Shown here in pieces: positions 46,770 to 56,344 of a DNA stretch of 64,000 nucleotides (positions are counted from its first letter, which is position 1; the number at the start of each line of letters is the position of its first letter). The notes under the pieces are model-generated. The model worked only from the letters and a program-made list of their open reading frames with translations. It had not been told where the DNA came from and made no database searches. Source of the stretch: Secundilactobacillus paracollinoides DSM 15502 = JCM 11969 (GTDB lineage: Bacteria > Bacillota > Bacilli > Lactobacillales > Lactobacillaceae). A program made the translations under genes and the position numbers. The stretch is taken from NCBI RefSeq assembly GCF_001311135.1, contig NZ_BBAG01000012.1:1-64000 (forward strand), written 5' to 3'.

Positions 46770-47250
46770 AAATCTAGCGGACACATTTTCAGCAAGGCAG
46801 AGGACTCCTGTGTAAGCAACTCTGGCAAAAAAAGTCAGGCCGGACTTTTCGGTTTTAGGCAACTGAATGGTTCAGGCCACTGCGCTCCCTTGTTACATTG
46901 CCGAAACGTGTTCAGCAAGGGGCTAACGTGTAACGGACTCTGGTCTAAAAGTCAGGCCCGGGGTTTCGGTTTTTGGCAACTGAATGGTGCGGGCCACTGC
47001 GCTCCCTTTTCACATTGCTGAAACGTGTTCAGCAAGGGGCGGGCATGTAACGGACTCTGGCAAAATGCCAAGTTCGGGCATTTTTGCTTCTGAGTGGTAC
47101 CGGCGACAACTCTTTAATGCTACATTGCCGAAACGTGTTCAGCAAGGCACGGGGCTAACGTGTAACGGACTCTGGTCTAAAAGTCAGGCCCGGACTTTTA
47201 GACCAGAGTCCGTTACACACCGCCCCTAAACCGCCTTGCTTCACACTCTA
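46770..47250. repeat. F2 cluster: tandem and inverted F2 units
   Basis: GAAACGTGTTCAGCAAGG recurs at about 46904, 47019 and 47129 (spacing 110-115 bp), each time followed by TGTAACGGACTCTGG (about 46930, 47047, 47161), with a degenerate first unit near 46784. The last unit is a perfect 25-bp stem: 47161-47185 with 47193-47217, loop AGGCCCG. It closes with GCCCCTAAACCGCCTTGCTT, the inverted form of the end seen at 63915. No gene here. Confidence 0.75.
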
Positions 47251-47259
47251 CAAAAAAAC

Positions 47260-47420
47260 GACCAAGCAAGAGGCTCAGTCGCCACAATATGGTTATGGTT
47301 CCCGGTTGATTAAAATTAACTGGGGGATCTGGACGGTTGTTGATCACGGTATAGGGTAACCGTGTGCTTAGTATGTTGGGGGTGGGGTAACAACCATCTT
47401 GAGTTCATTATAACTGATGC
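47260..47420 (-). other. Structured intergenic stretch, possible small RNA
   Basis: GGTTGTT near 47335 pairs with AACAACC near 47390 and encloses CACGGT/ACCGTG. On the minus strand a TATAAT lies at about 47409-47414 upstream and a GGTCG-TTTTTTT stretch near 47256 downstream. This arrangement could be a short minus-strand RNA, but the -35 box and terminator stem are weak. Confidence 0.25.
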
Positions 47421-47506
47421 GAAGGGGGAACTAAACGAAAACGGCTTGCGATTTTGCTATAAAAATTAGCTAGAAATGGTGCCATACCAGTAACTTGACG
47501 TAGACA

Positions 47507-47541
47507 AGTAAAAGACCTGCCGCGCCTCGCAACAGGTCTCA
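47507..47541 (-). terminator. Terminator of the DUF1097-like gene
   Basis: On the minus strand AGACCTG and CAGGTCT flank TTGCGAGGCGCGG, followed by TTTTACTT. Confidence 0.65.
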
Positions 47542-47576
47542 GTAAGCTTCTGTTTTCTCCTCAAAAACAAGGATGA

Positions 47577-48139
47577 TTAAGCCTTGTGGTCGGCCATATT
47601 GTCAGTTTCCTCGGTGTCGGTTTCCTGCTCATGGTCGTTTTTTTCTGGGAAAAGCCGGAACATGATCTGGTTAAAGTAATCCGAGAAATACCCAATGACG
47701 AAGATGCCAAGCACCATGCAGGCATAGAGCTGAAAGACAAACAACCCCCAGTTGTGAATGGTGATATTGGACAGAATCAACATGGTGGTTCCCCAAGCAA
47801 TCAGCCAAGCGGGCACCAGCGTGAATTTCATAATCGTTCCCTGTAGGAACAGCACAATGAAGGTCATGATACCGAACATGACGGATGAAGCAATGACGCC
47901 GGAAATGCTTGGGACGTGCAGCAGGCGAAAGGCAATCAATCCCCAAACGATGCCCAGCGCGAAACTGCACAGAATGTTCCAGATCTTGTCCTTGGGAAAG
48001 CCCGCACCAAAGAAGTAGGAAACCGCAATAAAGGCGGCGGAGCCATCCACAGGGAGAATCCACTCATAATCAGACTGTAAACGATGGTAAACAACCCAAC
48101 GCCGATCGCGTCAAACCAAACCTTTTTACTAATTTTCAT
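47577..48139 (-). CDS. DUF1097-like small membrane protein (frameshifted)
   Basis: About 187 residues with five or so hydrophobic segments (AIGVGLFTIVYSLIMSGFSL; ALGIVWGLIAFRLLHV; SSVMFGIMTFIVLFLQG; LIAWGTTMLILS; LYACMVLGIFVIGYF) and an acidic C-terminal tail (EKNDHEQETDTEETDNM). The break near 48060 needs one G and gives SLWDGSAAFIAV. ATG at 48139 after AAAGGAG. It resembles the YcgR/DUF1097 type of membrane proteins; the function is unknown. It lies downstream of preA on the same strand. Confidence 0.6.
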
Positions 48140-48306
48140 GAGTCGCGCTCCTTTACTAAAGGGTGTCGCTAGTGTCAAAAATACCTGAAAAACTAGTATA
48201 TCATATGACGCTGCTGTAGTGATACCAGGAATTCAGACACCCCTGACAGCCGTCAACGCCCTTCAGTTTGTCAGTTCACTGTAGCGTGTCGTGACGCGCA
48301 GTCACC

Positions 48307-49577
48307 TTAGAAATGAGTCAGCCGCGAGGACTCAACTTGTTTATCGGCTGCGTTACCCTTGCGTCCCGGTTTCAACACTTTCTCACCGGTCGTAATGGCA
48401 CCCACGGGGCAGACCAGATTACATAACTGACAACCGACACAGCGGTTGATGTTCACGGATGGCCGCCGTTTTTCTTCATCCCAGGTGATGGCTTGGTGCG
48501 CCCCATCAAAACAGGAAATGTAGCACCGGCCACAGCCAATACATTTATCCCAGTCGATTTTTGGATAGACCTTGTAATCCCGGTCCAATTTTTCAGCTGG
48601 CACGATATTCTTGGTTGCTAACCCAACCAGGTCGGCGAGGTGGTCAACGTGTTGCTCTTCCATGTAGTGCATGAGACCGTTCTTCATGTCTTCAACAATC
48701 CGGTAGCCGTACTGCATGACGGAAGTGGTGACCTGAAGGGTGGTGGCGCCTAACAGAATGAATTCAGCGGCGTCCTGCCAGGTTTCGATACCGCCGATAC
48801 CTGAGATCGGCAGTAATTCCAATCCAGCAGCGGTCCGGAGTTGTTGGATAAACCGCAGCGCAATGGCTTAACGGCTTTCCCAGAGAAACCAGAGATGGAT
48901 GACTTGCCATTAACGATCGGCAGCGCAACCTTCTTGTCCAGGTCAATGTTTGAAATGGATTTAACGGTGTTGATGGTAGCGATACCTTGTGCCCCACCGT
49001 CGAGACTGGCCTTGGCAGCTGGAATCATATCGGTGATGTTTGGCGTCATCTTGGCCATCATTGGCAGGTCAGAACCGCGTTTAACGGCGGCACAGTACTT
49101 CTTTACAAGTTCTGGGTTGGTCCCAACGTCGGATCCCATTTCGTGAGAGGTCATTTGCGGGCAGGACAGGTTCATTTCAATCATGTCTGCATCGGCTTCG
49201 GTAACGAGTTGTGCCAATTCTTCCCAGTCTTCTTCGTTGGTTCCCATGATGGAGGCAACGACGACTTTGTTAGGGTAGTTCTTTTTCAGTTCTTTTAAAT
49301 CATGCAGGTTTTCTTCAAGTGAATGTTCCGCAATCTGTTCCATGTTCTTGAAGCCAACGAAGGGGGTGCCTTCCTTGGTCAGTTCATCGAACCGGGGTGA
49401 GACTTCATCGACTTTGAAATGTTTTGGCCCGATCGTTTTGAAAACGACACCGCCCCAGCCTTCGTCAAACGCCTTGGCACACATTTCGTAACAGTTGCCA
49501 ACGGGTGATGAGGAGAGCAGGAAGGGGTTTTCGAAGTGAACGCCCATGAATTCTACGGATAAATCTTTATCAATCAT
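48307..49577 (-). CDS. preA: NAD-dependent dihydropyrimidine dehydrogenase, PreA subunit (frameshifted)
   Basis: About 424 residues. A dihydroorotate-dehydrogenase-like FMN barrel ([32 protein letters not shown] with the catalytic Cys) is followed by two 4Fe-4S motifs, [11 protein letters not shown] and [11 protein letters not shown]. With PreT it reduces uracil or thymine to the dihydro form, or the reverse. One C near 48866 restores [12 protein letters not shown]. It overlaps the preT stop by one base, so the two are translationally coupled. No dihydropyrimidinase or hydantoinase gene is near. Confidence 0.9.
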
Positions 49578-50809
49578 TATTTAGTACCCCCTAACAGTGT
49601 TTGATCGATCAGATCAGCAACTTCTTTCCCTTTACGAACGGCCCAAACAACGGTCTGGTCGCCCTTCGAAATATCGCCGGTGATGTAGACCTTTGGATCG
49701 TCAGTTTTGTAACCCACGTAAGGGACAACTCCGCGTTCGATGTTGATGCCAAGGTTATCGGCGTTGATCTGTTGGCCGATGGCAAGGATAATCTTGTCGG
49801 CCTTGATTTTCAGTTCGCTATCGATGGTGCGGTGCTTGAAGGTGACCACGTTGCCATCCACGGCACTAGGTACGTAGCCATCAACGATGGTGACGCCAGC
49901 TTTACGAGTGCCAGCAAGTTCCTTCTTAGAAGCGCGGAATTCATCGAACTCTTCGTAGGCCACATCGGTGACGTTCTTGACGTCAAGGCGCTTAAGCGTT
50001 GTGGCGACATCCATCGCAACATCGCCACCGCCGATAACAACGGCGTTTTCTGGGATGTCCGTGATGTCACCCTTGGCGTTTTTAACGCGGGCGAGGAAGT
50101 CAACGGCCGATTCCACGTAGTCGTTGCCAGCAAACATCGATAATGATTTAGCTTCGCTGGCACCAACGGCGACGACAACGGCATCGTGGTCGGCTTTCAG
50201 GTCGGCCATGGTCATGTCCTTACCAATGGTGACGTTGTAGTGCATGTCAGCACCGAGGTTGACGATCCGTTTGATTTCAAAGTCGACGATGTCTTGTGGC
50301 AACCGGTATTCGGGAATGCCATAGGTCAAATAACCGCCAGCTTTTTCGTTCTTTTCGTAGATGTCGACAGCGTAACCGCGTTCCAGCATGGTCGTGGCAG
50401 TTTGCAGACCCGCAGGACCACTGCCGACGATGGCGATCGACTTGCCGTTTGCGGCACCCTTCTTGAGGATGTCCATCTTGGCCTGTTGCTCAAAGTCGGT
50501 GACGTAGCGTTGGATACCGCCAATATCGATCGGCCGGTCGATACCAGTCCGTGAGCAGGCCAATTCACAGTATTTTTCAGTCGGACAAACGCGGGCACAA
50601 ATGGCACCCAAAGCGTTGTTTTCACGGATGGTTTCTGCGGCGCCCTTTACGTTGCGGAACCGGACACTGCGGATGAACTTGCCGGGATCGGTGTGGGCGG
50701 GGCAGGCTTGGGAACATGGCGCGTCGTGGCAGAGCAGGCAACGCGCAGCTTCTTCCATCACGGTGGTCATGGTGTAGCCGGGTGCTTCTGTTTCGTATTT
50801 CTTACTCAT
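49577..50809 (-). CDS. preT: NAD-dependent dihydropyrimidine dehydrogenase, PreT subunit
   Basis: 410 residues, intact. The N-terminal part has the iron-sulfur cysteines [14 protein letters not shown] and [15 protein letters not shown]; then a FAD loop ([14 protein letters not shown]) and a NAD loop ([14 protein letters not shown]), as in GltD-type proteins. It passes electrons between NADH and PreA. GAGGAGATTCCC precedes the ATG. A TGTGA-N6-TCACA palindrome lies about 100 bases upstream. Confidence 0.9.
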   Translation of the reverse strand: MSKKYETEAPGYTMTTVMEEAARCLLCHDAPCSQACPAHTDPGKFIRSVRFRNVKGAAETIRENNALGAICARVCPTEKYCELACSRTGIDRPIDIGGIQRYVTDFEQQAKMDILKKGAANGKSIAIVGSGPAGLQTATTMLERGYAVDIYEKNEKAGGYLTYGIPEYRLPQDIVDFEIKRIVNLGADMHYNVTIGKDMTMADLKADHDAVVVAVGASEAKSLSMFAGNDYVESAVDFLARVKNAKGDITDIPENAVVIGGGDVAMDVATTLKRLDVKNVTDVAYEEFDEFRASKKELAGTRKAGVTIVDGYVPSAVDGNVVTFKHRTIDSELKIKADKIILAIGQQINADNLGINIERGVVPYVGYKTDDPKVYITGDISKGDQTVVWAVRKGKEVADLIDQTLLGGTK

Positions 50810-50887
50810 GGGAATCTCCTCACTTATCTTGAGTTTTATCGTGCGATTGAGTTGCGTGACCGAGATGAAACTGAACAGCGATCTGGG

Positions 50888-50916
50888 TCACAATTTCCTT
50901 TGTGATTTCGTTCACA
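50888..50916. promoter_or_regulatory. Overlapping palindromes upstream of preT, Rex- or CRP/FNR-like
   Basis: TGTGATTTCGTTCACA (50901-50916) is TGTGA-N6-TCACA; with flanking bases TTGTGA-N6-TCACAC it fits the Rex consensus with one mismatch. TCACAATTTCCTTTGTGA (50888-50905) overlaps it. Redox control of NAD-linked PreTA would be sensible. Confidence 0.4.
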
Positions 50917-51006
50917 CGTTTTACAAAACCAAGACTAGCATGCAAGTGACGAATGGCCAAAAATGGGTGGGATTCATTTGAACGATTCTGACCGAATTTT
51001 GAAACG

Positions 51007-51026
51007 CTATATAAAAATTTATATAG
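51007..51026. promoter_or_regulatory. AT-rich inverted repeat
   Basis: CTATATAAA and TTTATATAG separated by AA, in the 670-bp region between divergent preT and the SufT-like gene. Confidence 0.3.
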
Positions 51027-51052
51027 AAGCTTTGCGTATTTTTCGGTAAACG

Positions 51053-51287
51053 TAAGGGGATGCCCTAATGGTTTTAAAACAGACAGCTGACAAGGTGCTG
51101 TTACAGCAATGCTGCGGGGGGCTAGCCTTAATAGTCGTTCTTTTTTAACGCAATTAAGTTATATTATTTTGGCATAAAATGGCAGGTATATAAATGAGTG
51201 TATGAGGCATCCCAATTAAGTAAAACACATTAGCAGAATCTTATTATATATGTAAATTATTTCACGAAAGTTAGGGGGATGGCCTAA
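51053..51287. promoter_or_regulatory. Two NreC-like boxes
   Basis: TAAGGGGATGCCCTAA (51053-51068) and TTAGGGGGATGGCCTAA (51271-51287), each followed by TGG. The known staphylococcal NreC site is GTAGGG-N4-CCCTAC; the first box keeps the six-four-six spacing. An NreBC-like system is encoded 2 kb away. A longer inverted repeat, ATTAAACGA / TCGTTTAAT, lies at 51351-51391. Confidence 0.4.
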
Positions 51288-51477
51288 TGGATTCAGTATG
51301 TGCCATCGGGTATACTGTCCCTAGACGCCTACATATCGCGATAAAGAACCATTAAACGAGCGCATTCTCGGCCGGGAATCATTCGTTTAATTAAGCGTGT
51401 TAAAAATAAGGACCACTAGAACGTTTGTTAAATTGTAACTATACCAATTCTGTGGCCACTCAGCAGAAGGGATGAAA

Positions 51478-51807
51478 ATGATGGCAGAACACTTAATTGA
51501 ACCAACCCAACTCGAAAACGACGTCATGGACGCCTTGTCTGAGGTGCTTGACCCGGAATTGGGCATTGATATGGTGAATTTAGGCCTGATCTATGGGGTG
51601 AAGGTGACGGATGGGGCGTGTCTGATCACGATGACGCTCACTACGATGGGCTGTCCGATCGGCGACATTCTCCACGACGCAATTACGCAGGCTGCCGAAG
51701 CCGTTGCCGGCATTTCTAGCTGTGAGATCAACCTCGTTTGGGAGCCAGTTTGGGATATCAGCCGGATGAGTCGTTACGCGAAGGTTGCCTTAGGCATTCA
51801 CGAATAG
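51478..51807 (+). CDS. MIP18/DUF59 iron-sulfur assembly factor (SufT-like)
   Basis: 109 residues. Family features: VLDPELGIDMVNLGLIYGV (DPE..VNLGL), MTLTTMGCPIGDIL with the conserved Cys, and VWEPVWDISRMS. Such proteins help mature iron-sulfur proteins. That suits a neighbourhood with PreTA and a cysteine-type sensor kinase. Three Met codons are close together; 51478 has the best distance from AGAAGGG. Confidence 0.85.
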   Translation: MMAEHLIEPTQLENDVMDALSEVLDPELGIDMVNLGLIYGVKVTDGACLITMTLTTMGCPIGDILHDAITQAAEAVAGISSCEINLVWEPVWDISRMSRYAKVALGIHE

Positions 51808-51820
51808 GAGGTCGCTTAAC

Positions 51821-52720
51821 ATGAAAATTGACCGGTTTGTGAGCCGCAGAAAGGCCCTTAAAATCTCTCAGTGTAAGCTGTCGCATGGGATTTGCACGCA
51901 GGCAACGCTGAGTAAGTTTGAAAACCAGAATAAAGTGCCGTCTTTGACGATTCTAAGTAAACTTTGCGTTCGGTTAGGCATGACTGTTGACGACCTGTAT
52001 CAGGATGGCGCAACGTCTGTGCCGGAACTGCACCAGGCATTGGACACGATTGAACGTGACTTGATGACCGAAAACTACCCGGACGCCATCAAACGGATAC
52101 AGCCGTTGACGTTAACTGATATCGACGCGATTCCTGATAAGATGCAGTTTTGCTATCTGCGGGGCTTGTGCAATGCGCTTGTCAATGCGCAGCCGGATAA
52201 GATCCTATTTGATTTTTCACAAATTTTAAACGACTTGGATGAACGCCACCAGACCATTTTTACCCAGTTAGCCTTTCTTGGTTCGGGTGTCATGAGTGCG
52301 CGACGGCGGGAAACGAGGCAAGCTGCTTTTTATTTCGAGAAGGTCAACCAGTATATTAAGACGCACCAGGGGCAGCTACAAGAAGCGGACGATAAAGCTG
52401 TTTTGCGGATGCTGACGCTCGTCTTTTTCACCGCGGAATTCTATGCGAACCAGGACAATTATCGGCTCAGCAACCAGCTGATCGATTTTGGAATCCAGCT
52501 CTGTTCTGAAAACCGCGTGACCTACTACCTGCCGCGGTTGAAGTTTCAGGCGGCTCAAAATGCGTTGGCTCAAAAGAAGGATCCAGCACTCATCCAACGC
52601 CTGATCAGTGAGACGCTGGCATTTGCCCGAATCAATCAGAATCAAGTCGTTGAGGTGAAGGTCGCGGCCTTGAATTGTGCCTTTAAGAAGCGGACGGATT
52701 ATTCTGCTTTGGAAGGGTAG
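51821..52720 (+). CDS. HTH regulator with helical-repeat (TPR-like) domain
   Basis: 299 residues. Residues ~5-65 form an XRE HTH (SRRKALKISQCKLSHGICTQ; LSKFENQNKVPSLTIL; LGMTVDDLYQD); the rest is helical, TPR-like, as in Rgg and other peptide-responsive regulators. No small peptide gene was found next to it. AGGAGGTCGC precedes the ATG, 13 bases after the SufT-like gene, so the two are likely co-transcribed. Confidence 0.75.
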   Translation: MKIDRFVSRRKALKISQCKLSHGICTQATLSKFENQNKVPSLTILSKLCVRLGMTVDDLYQDGATSVPELHQALDTIERDLMTENYPDAIKRIQPLTLTDIDAIPDKMQFCYLRGLCNALVNAQPDKILFDFSQILNDLDERHQTIFTQLAFLGSGVMSARRRETRQAAFYFEKVNQYIKTHQGQLQEADDKAVLRMLTLVFFTAEFYANQDNYRLSNQLIDFGIQLCSENRVTYYLPRLKFQAAQNALAQKKDPALIQRLISETLAFARINQNQVVEVKVAALNCAFKKRTDYSALEG

Positions 52721-52765
52721 GACGGTTTGGTTGTGGTAACGCCACATTATTCAAAAATAGAGACG

Positions 52766-52815
52766 AAAAGCGAACCCATATCGTTGTTGTGCCGATATGG
52801 GTTCGCTTTTGTGTT
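52766..52815. terminator. Terminator after the HTH-TPR gene
   Basis: AAAAGCGAACCCATATCG and CGATATGGGTTCGCTTTT form an 18-bp stem. Confidence 0.9.
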
Positions 52816-52867
52816 TATTCTTGTGTTTTCAAATATATTCTAGGCGAGTCTTTTTGGGGCGCCTTGG

Positions 52868-53289
52868 GAATACCGACACCACAGTCTGCAATGCCGAACG
52901 GTGCCACTACGCTACAATTCTAGAAATAGTTAATTTTGAGAGCCAGGGTAACATAGTGTTATGAAAACTGGTAGTTAAATACTACCTTCAACTGACGCAG
53001 TGTATGAAGCATTGCTGACAATGAGTTTACTGGCAGTCGAGGGCGGATTCTCTACAAACTCGGTTTAACGCTAACGTGATACTTAACCAGTTTAAAAATT
53101 AAGCTCATCGTCAGTGGAATGGAACAATTTGGCACGACATCGTGGTGTCGATGTCACTTGATGGCCGTTCTTGGGCCATTTAGTGACATGCGAGACGACT
53201 GAGATCCACTCGAGAGCTGCGCAGCAGAAATCGAGTTAGCTCAGTCGCGAGCCACTTCGATGCCGTGCCAAATTGCGGAATGCAACGAA
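52868..53289 (-). repeat. F1 repeat element, copy 5 (inverted, truncated)
   Basis: Read on the minus strand it starts TTCGTTGCATTCCGCAATTT. The left module is complete, with hairpin TGTCACTAAATGGCCC against GGCCATCAAGTGACA, a stem unlike the other copies on both strands. The right module keeps only its first arm (GTAGTGGCACCGTTCGGC, GGTGTCGGTATTCC) and then ends. It separates the HTH-TPR and nreC genes. Confidence 0.8.
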
Positions 53290-53308
53290 ATCAACCACCT
53301 GCCACACT

Positions 53309-53962
53309 CTAAAACTCAATCATCTTATGATGAATCGCATACCGAACTAGATCCACATGCGACTCCAGATCCAGTTTCCGCATAATACTAGCTTTGTGTG
53401 CTTCAACAGTCTTGGTTGAAATGTTGAGCTTAGCGGCGACCTCTTTGTTGCTGTAACCGATTGCGACCAGCGGCATGACTTCTCGTTCCCGTTTTGACAA
53501 CGCGTTATGGCCCCAGAGGTTGGTGTTGGAGCCATCGGACGTGATCTCTTTGATATCTGATTTCAGCAAAATAACATTTTCATCTACATAATGCTTACCC
53601 GTCACGATTGTTTTCAATGCGTTAGTGATCTCACTATCCGGCGAGCTTTTTAAAACGTAGCCAACAGCCCCGTACTCGATCGATTTATCGACGTACGCTT
53701 CTTCGCCGTGCATCGATAAAATGAGAATCAAAATTTCCGGGTACTGCGCCTGAATCCGCTTCGTCGTCAACAGGCCGTTTTCACCCGGTGGCATACTCAA
53801 ATCCATGACGACGATATCAATGTCGCCGTGCCCCACGCGGATAAAGGTGTCGTTGCCGGTGGCCGCTTCAGCAACGACCTGGTAATCTGGCAGTTGATCA
53901 ATTAGAAATTTCAGCCCCGACCGCACAACAGCGTGGTCGTCGGCAATCAGTACATTATACAT
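53309..53962 (-). CDS. nreC: NreC/NarL-type response regulator
   Basis: 217 residues. A receiver domain with acidic Asp8/Asp9 and phospho-acceptor Asp54 (VVMDLSMP), followed by a LuxR-type HTH (LSKREREVMPLVAIGYSNKE; TKTVEAHKASIMRKL). It overlaps the kinase gene by 8 bases. In staphylococci NreC activates nitrate and nitrite respiration genes; none lie here. Candidate target boxes are at 51053 and 51271. Confidence 0.85.
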   Translation of the reverse strand: MYNVLIADDHAVVRSGLKFLIDQLPDYQVVAEAATGNDTFIRVGHGDIDIVVMDLSMPPGENGLLTTKRIQAQYPEILILILSMHGEEAYVDKSIEYGAVGYVLKSSPDSEITNALKTIVTGKHYVDENVILLKSDIKEITSDGSNTNLWGHNALSKREREVMPLVAIGYSNKEVAAKLNISTKTVEAHKASIMRKLDLESHVDLVRYAIHHKMIEF

Positions 53963-55000
53963 GTTGATAACTCCCCTTGCTGGTTTGGACGGGGAACTTC
54001 ACCGTGATTGTTGTCCCAACTTGCGGGTCCGACTGCACGTCAAAGATCCCGTTAAGTGACTTGATCCGGTCGTTCATGTCGTGAAGCCCTAGTGAATGAC
54101 CGTTGAATGCTTGATGGCTTGAAACGTCAAAGCCGTCGCCATCATCGATAATCTGTAACGTGATGAAATGGTCGTGTTCAATTAATAAGAGATCAATTTC
54201 GCTGGCGTTAGCGTGCTTCAAGGTGTTGTTCATGGCCTCCTGTGCCACTCGATAAAGGCACTTTGGACGGTCTTTTGGAGTTCCTCTGGATGGGCGTTTC
54301 CCAACACTGAAATGGTGACACCCGAATTCGTTTGCAGGCGCTGCGCCAGCGTCTTAAGGGCTGAGAAGAGGCCAAACTGATCTAGAACGGATGGCCGAAC
54401 GTCTAAGGCCATGTCTTTGACCTCACTCAGCGTCGTTTTGAGTTCGTCGGCAATCGCAACGTGCGTGTTTTGAGTTCACTTTCGGATAGCGCACAGGTCC
54501 CCAGGTTTTTGACACCCATGATGGCCGAATAAACGCCCTGGGCAATATTGTCGTGCAGGTCAGCGGAGATCCGTTTGCGTTCCAGTTCACTGGCGTGCAT
54601 CGCCGTTTGACTGTTACGCTCATGGTCCGCCATTTTGATGACGTGGTCGATTGAAGCCCGACTCTTAAGTGTCAGCGAGGACAGGTGTTGCGTTTCATCT
54701 AGGGGTTTATAAACCATATAGTAGCCTGTTTCCTGATCGTCGCTGCAGAGAACCGGCATCGCAAATTCATCCAGTTCGTTGCAAATGGCACAGGTGTTGC
54801 AGCCTGTTACGGCCGAATGGCGCTCCTTGGTCGCCGATTGTGCGAGTTGAATCAGGTAGCTTGGGTCAAAGTGCAGGTGATCCTGCAGACATTGCGCCAA
54901 ATGGTTGCTCAAAAGAAGGTCGTCATCTTGAAACAACATGATGGCCACGGGGGCGTTTTTTAAAATAGGCGCTCATCCAAGTTGTCGGTGGTGTTTCCAA
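53955..55000 (-). CDS. nreB: NreB-like oxygen-sensing histidine kinase (three frameshifts)
   Basis: About 348 residues, cytosolic. The N-terminal sensor has GCNTCAIC and, eleven residues on, a fourth Cys (PVLC), like the 4Fe-4S cluster that makes NreB responsive to oxygen. Then a HisKA_3 domain (ISADLHDNIAQGVYSAIMG) and HATPase (QEAMNNTLKHAN; DDGDGFD; SLGLHDMNDRI). Breaks near 54255 (one T), 54460 (one A) and 54957 (one A too many) are repaired by family text (AFYRVAQEAM, THVAIADELK, YFKNAPVAIML). TTG start at 55000 with GGAAGG. No nreA gene is present. Confidence 0.8.
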
Positions 55001-55180
55001 TTTAAAAACCTTCCTTCTTTTTTTAAAATACATGGATCATGGCCCAGTACAACGATTTACTTGATTTGGACGCTCGTCATTACCTAAGTTTGATTAATCA
55101 CAAGTGCGGGAAAATAAAGCTTAAAAACGAAATACCGAACCTATTATAGTATCACTAATTATACCATATTCGTGAGTCAA

Positions 55181-55194
55181 TGTAAGCGATTCCT
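55181..55194. promoter_or_regulatory. Weak cre-like site upstream of yfcC copy 1
   Basis: TGTAAGCGATTCCT, 12 of 14 positions by eye. The rest of 55001-55380 is AT-rich with no other clear signal. Confidence 0.25.
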
Positions 55195-55380
55195 AAGCTT
55201 TCATAACAATCAAAAATTGTCGGAAATGGATGATAGATCGTAAAAATATGGCGCTGTAAATTCGGCTAATGCGGGACAAAAACACGAATGAAAAAATGTA
55301 CAAAAAAATCAAACTTCTTCATAACTTATTAAAATCTTAGGAATAAACTAATGGTAGGTTATAAAAAGGAGATGAACATC

Positions 55381-56344
55381 ATGCAATCACCAAACACACA
55401 ACCTAAAAAACGGCGGTTTAAAATGCGTCAGCGTTTACGATTTTATTCATGATCATTGGGCTTGTTGCAATCCTGACCTGGATCATTCCAGCCGGTGCTT
55501 ATTCCACTGATAAGGTGGGGAATATCATTGCCCACACCTATAAGTCAGTGACGGCTAATCCGCAAGGTATCTGGGACATCTTTATGGCCCCAGTCTACGG
55601 CATGGTCGGCAATGATCATACCGAGGGTGCCATTTCGATTTCGCTATTTATCCTGGTTATTGGGGGCTTCCTGGGTGTTGTGAACCGCACCAAAGCGCTT
55701 GATGACGGAATCGGTTCCGTTGTCCGCAAGTACAAGGGCAAGGAGAAAGCGTTGATTCCAGTCCTCATGTTTCTGTTTGCGCTTGGCGGGTCGACCTACG
55801 GCATGGCGGAGGAAACCATTGCGTTTTATCCGCTGCTCATTCCAGTCATGATTGGCGTGGGATTTGATTCCCTGGTGGCCGTCGCCATCGTCCTCGTGGG
55901 GTCCCAGGTCGGCTGTCTAGCCTCCACTGTGAACCCGTTTGCGACCGGCGTAGCTCCCAGACACTCGATTTGTCCATGGGTCAAGGATTGTTTCCACGGT
56001 TGATCCTGTTGGTGATCGTGGTGCTCATCAGTATCTGGTATGTTTACCGTTATGCCTCGAAAATTGAGAAGGATCCAAGCAAGTCACTGGTCTTCTCACA
56101 ACGTGACGAGGATCTGAAGCGGTTTGCGATTGACAGTGATGCCGACAACGTTGCCATGACGGGGCGGCAAAAAGGGGTCCTGTGGCTGTTTGGCGCGACG
56201 TTCGTCATCATGATCGTTGGTCTGGTGCCGTGGGCATCGATCAACAGCAGTTGGACGTTCTTTGAAACGGCAACCAAGTGGCTGAGCGGCATTCCAGTTT
56301 TAGGCAATGCTGCCGAGTTGCACAAAGGCGCTGTTGACGCCTAG
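55381..56344 (+). pseudogene. YfcC-family carrier, copy 1, lacking its C-terminal third
   Basis: Membrane carrier related to the YfcC/ArcD and C4-dicarboxylate (DcuC) group, close in text to the intact copy at 60475. It starts MQSPNTQPKKRRFKM; two breaks near 55425 (one C) and 55955 (one T) can be repaired. At about 56305, after KWLSGIPVLGN, the similarity to copy 2 stops and the sequence becomes the reverse complement of a drug-exporter gene, ending at a chance stop. About 150 residues and four or five membrane segments are missing, so this is a genuine truncation and the product is unlikely to work. Confidence 0.8.

Noticed and set aside
46770-47250. CRISPR array
   Set aside because: Units are 110-115 bp, palindromic and diverged; there are no 25-40 base direct repeats with unique spacers and no cas genes.
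51271-51345. tRNA gene suggested by GGGGGATGGCCTAATGG
   Set aside because: No T-arm GTTCGA-like sequence and no acceptor stem pairing downstream.
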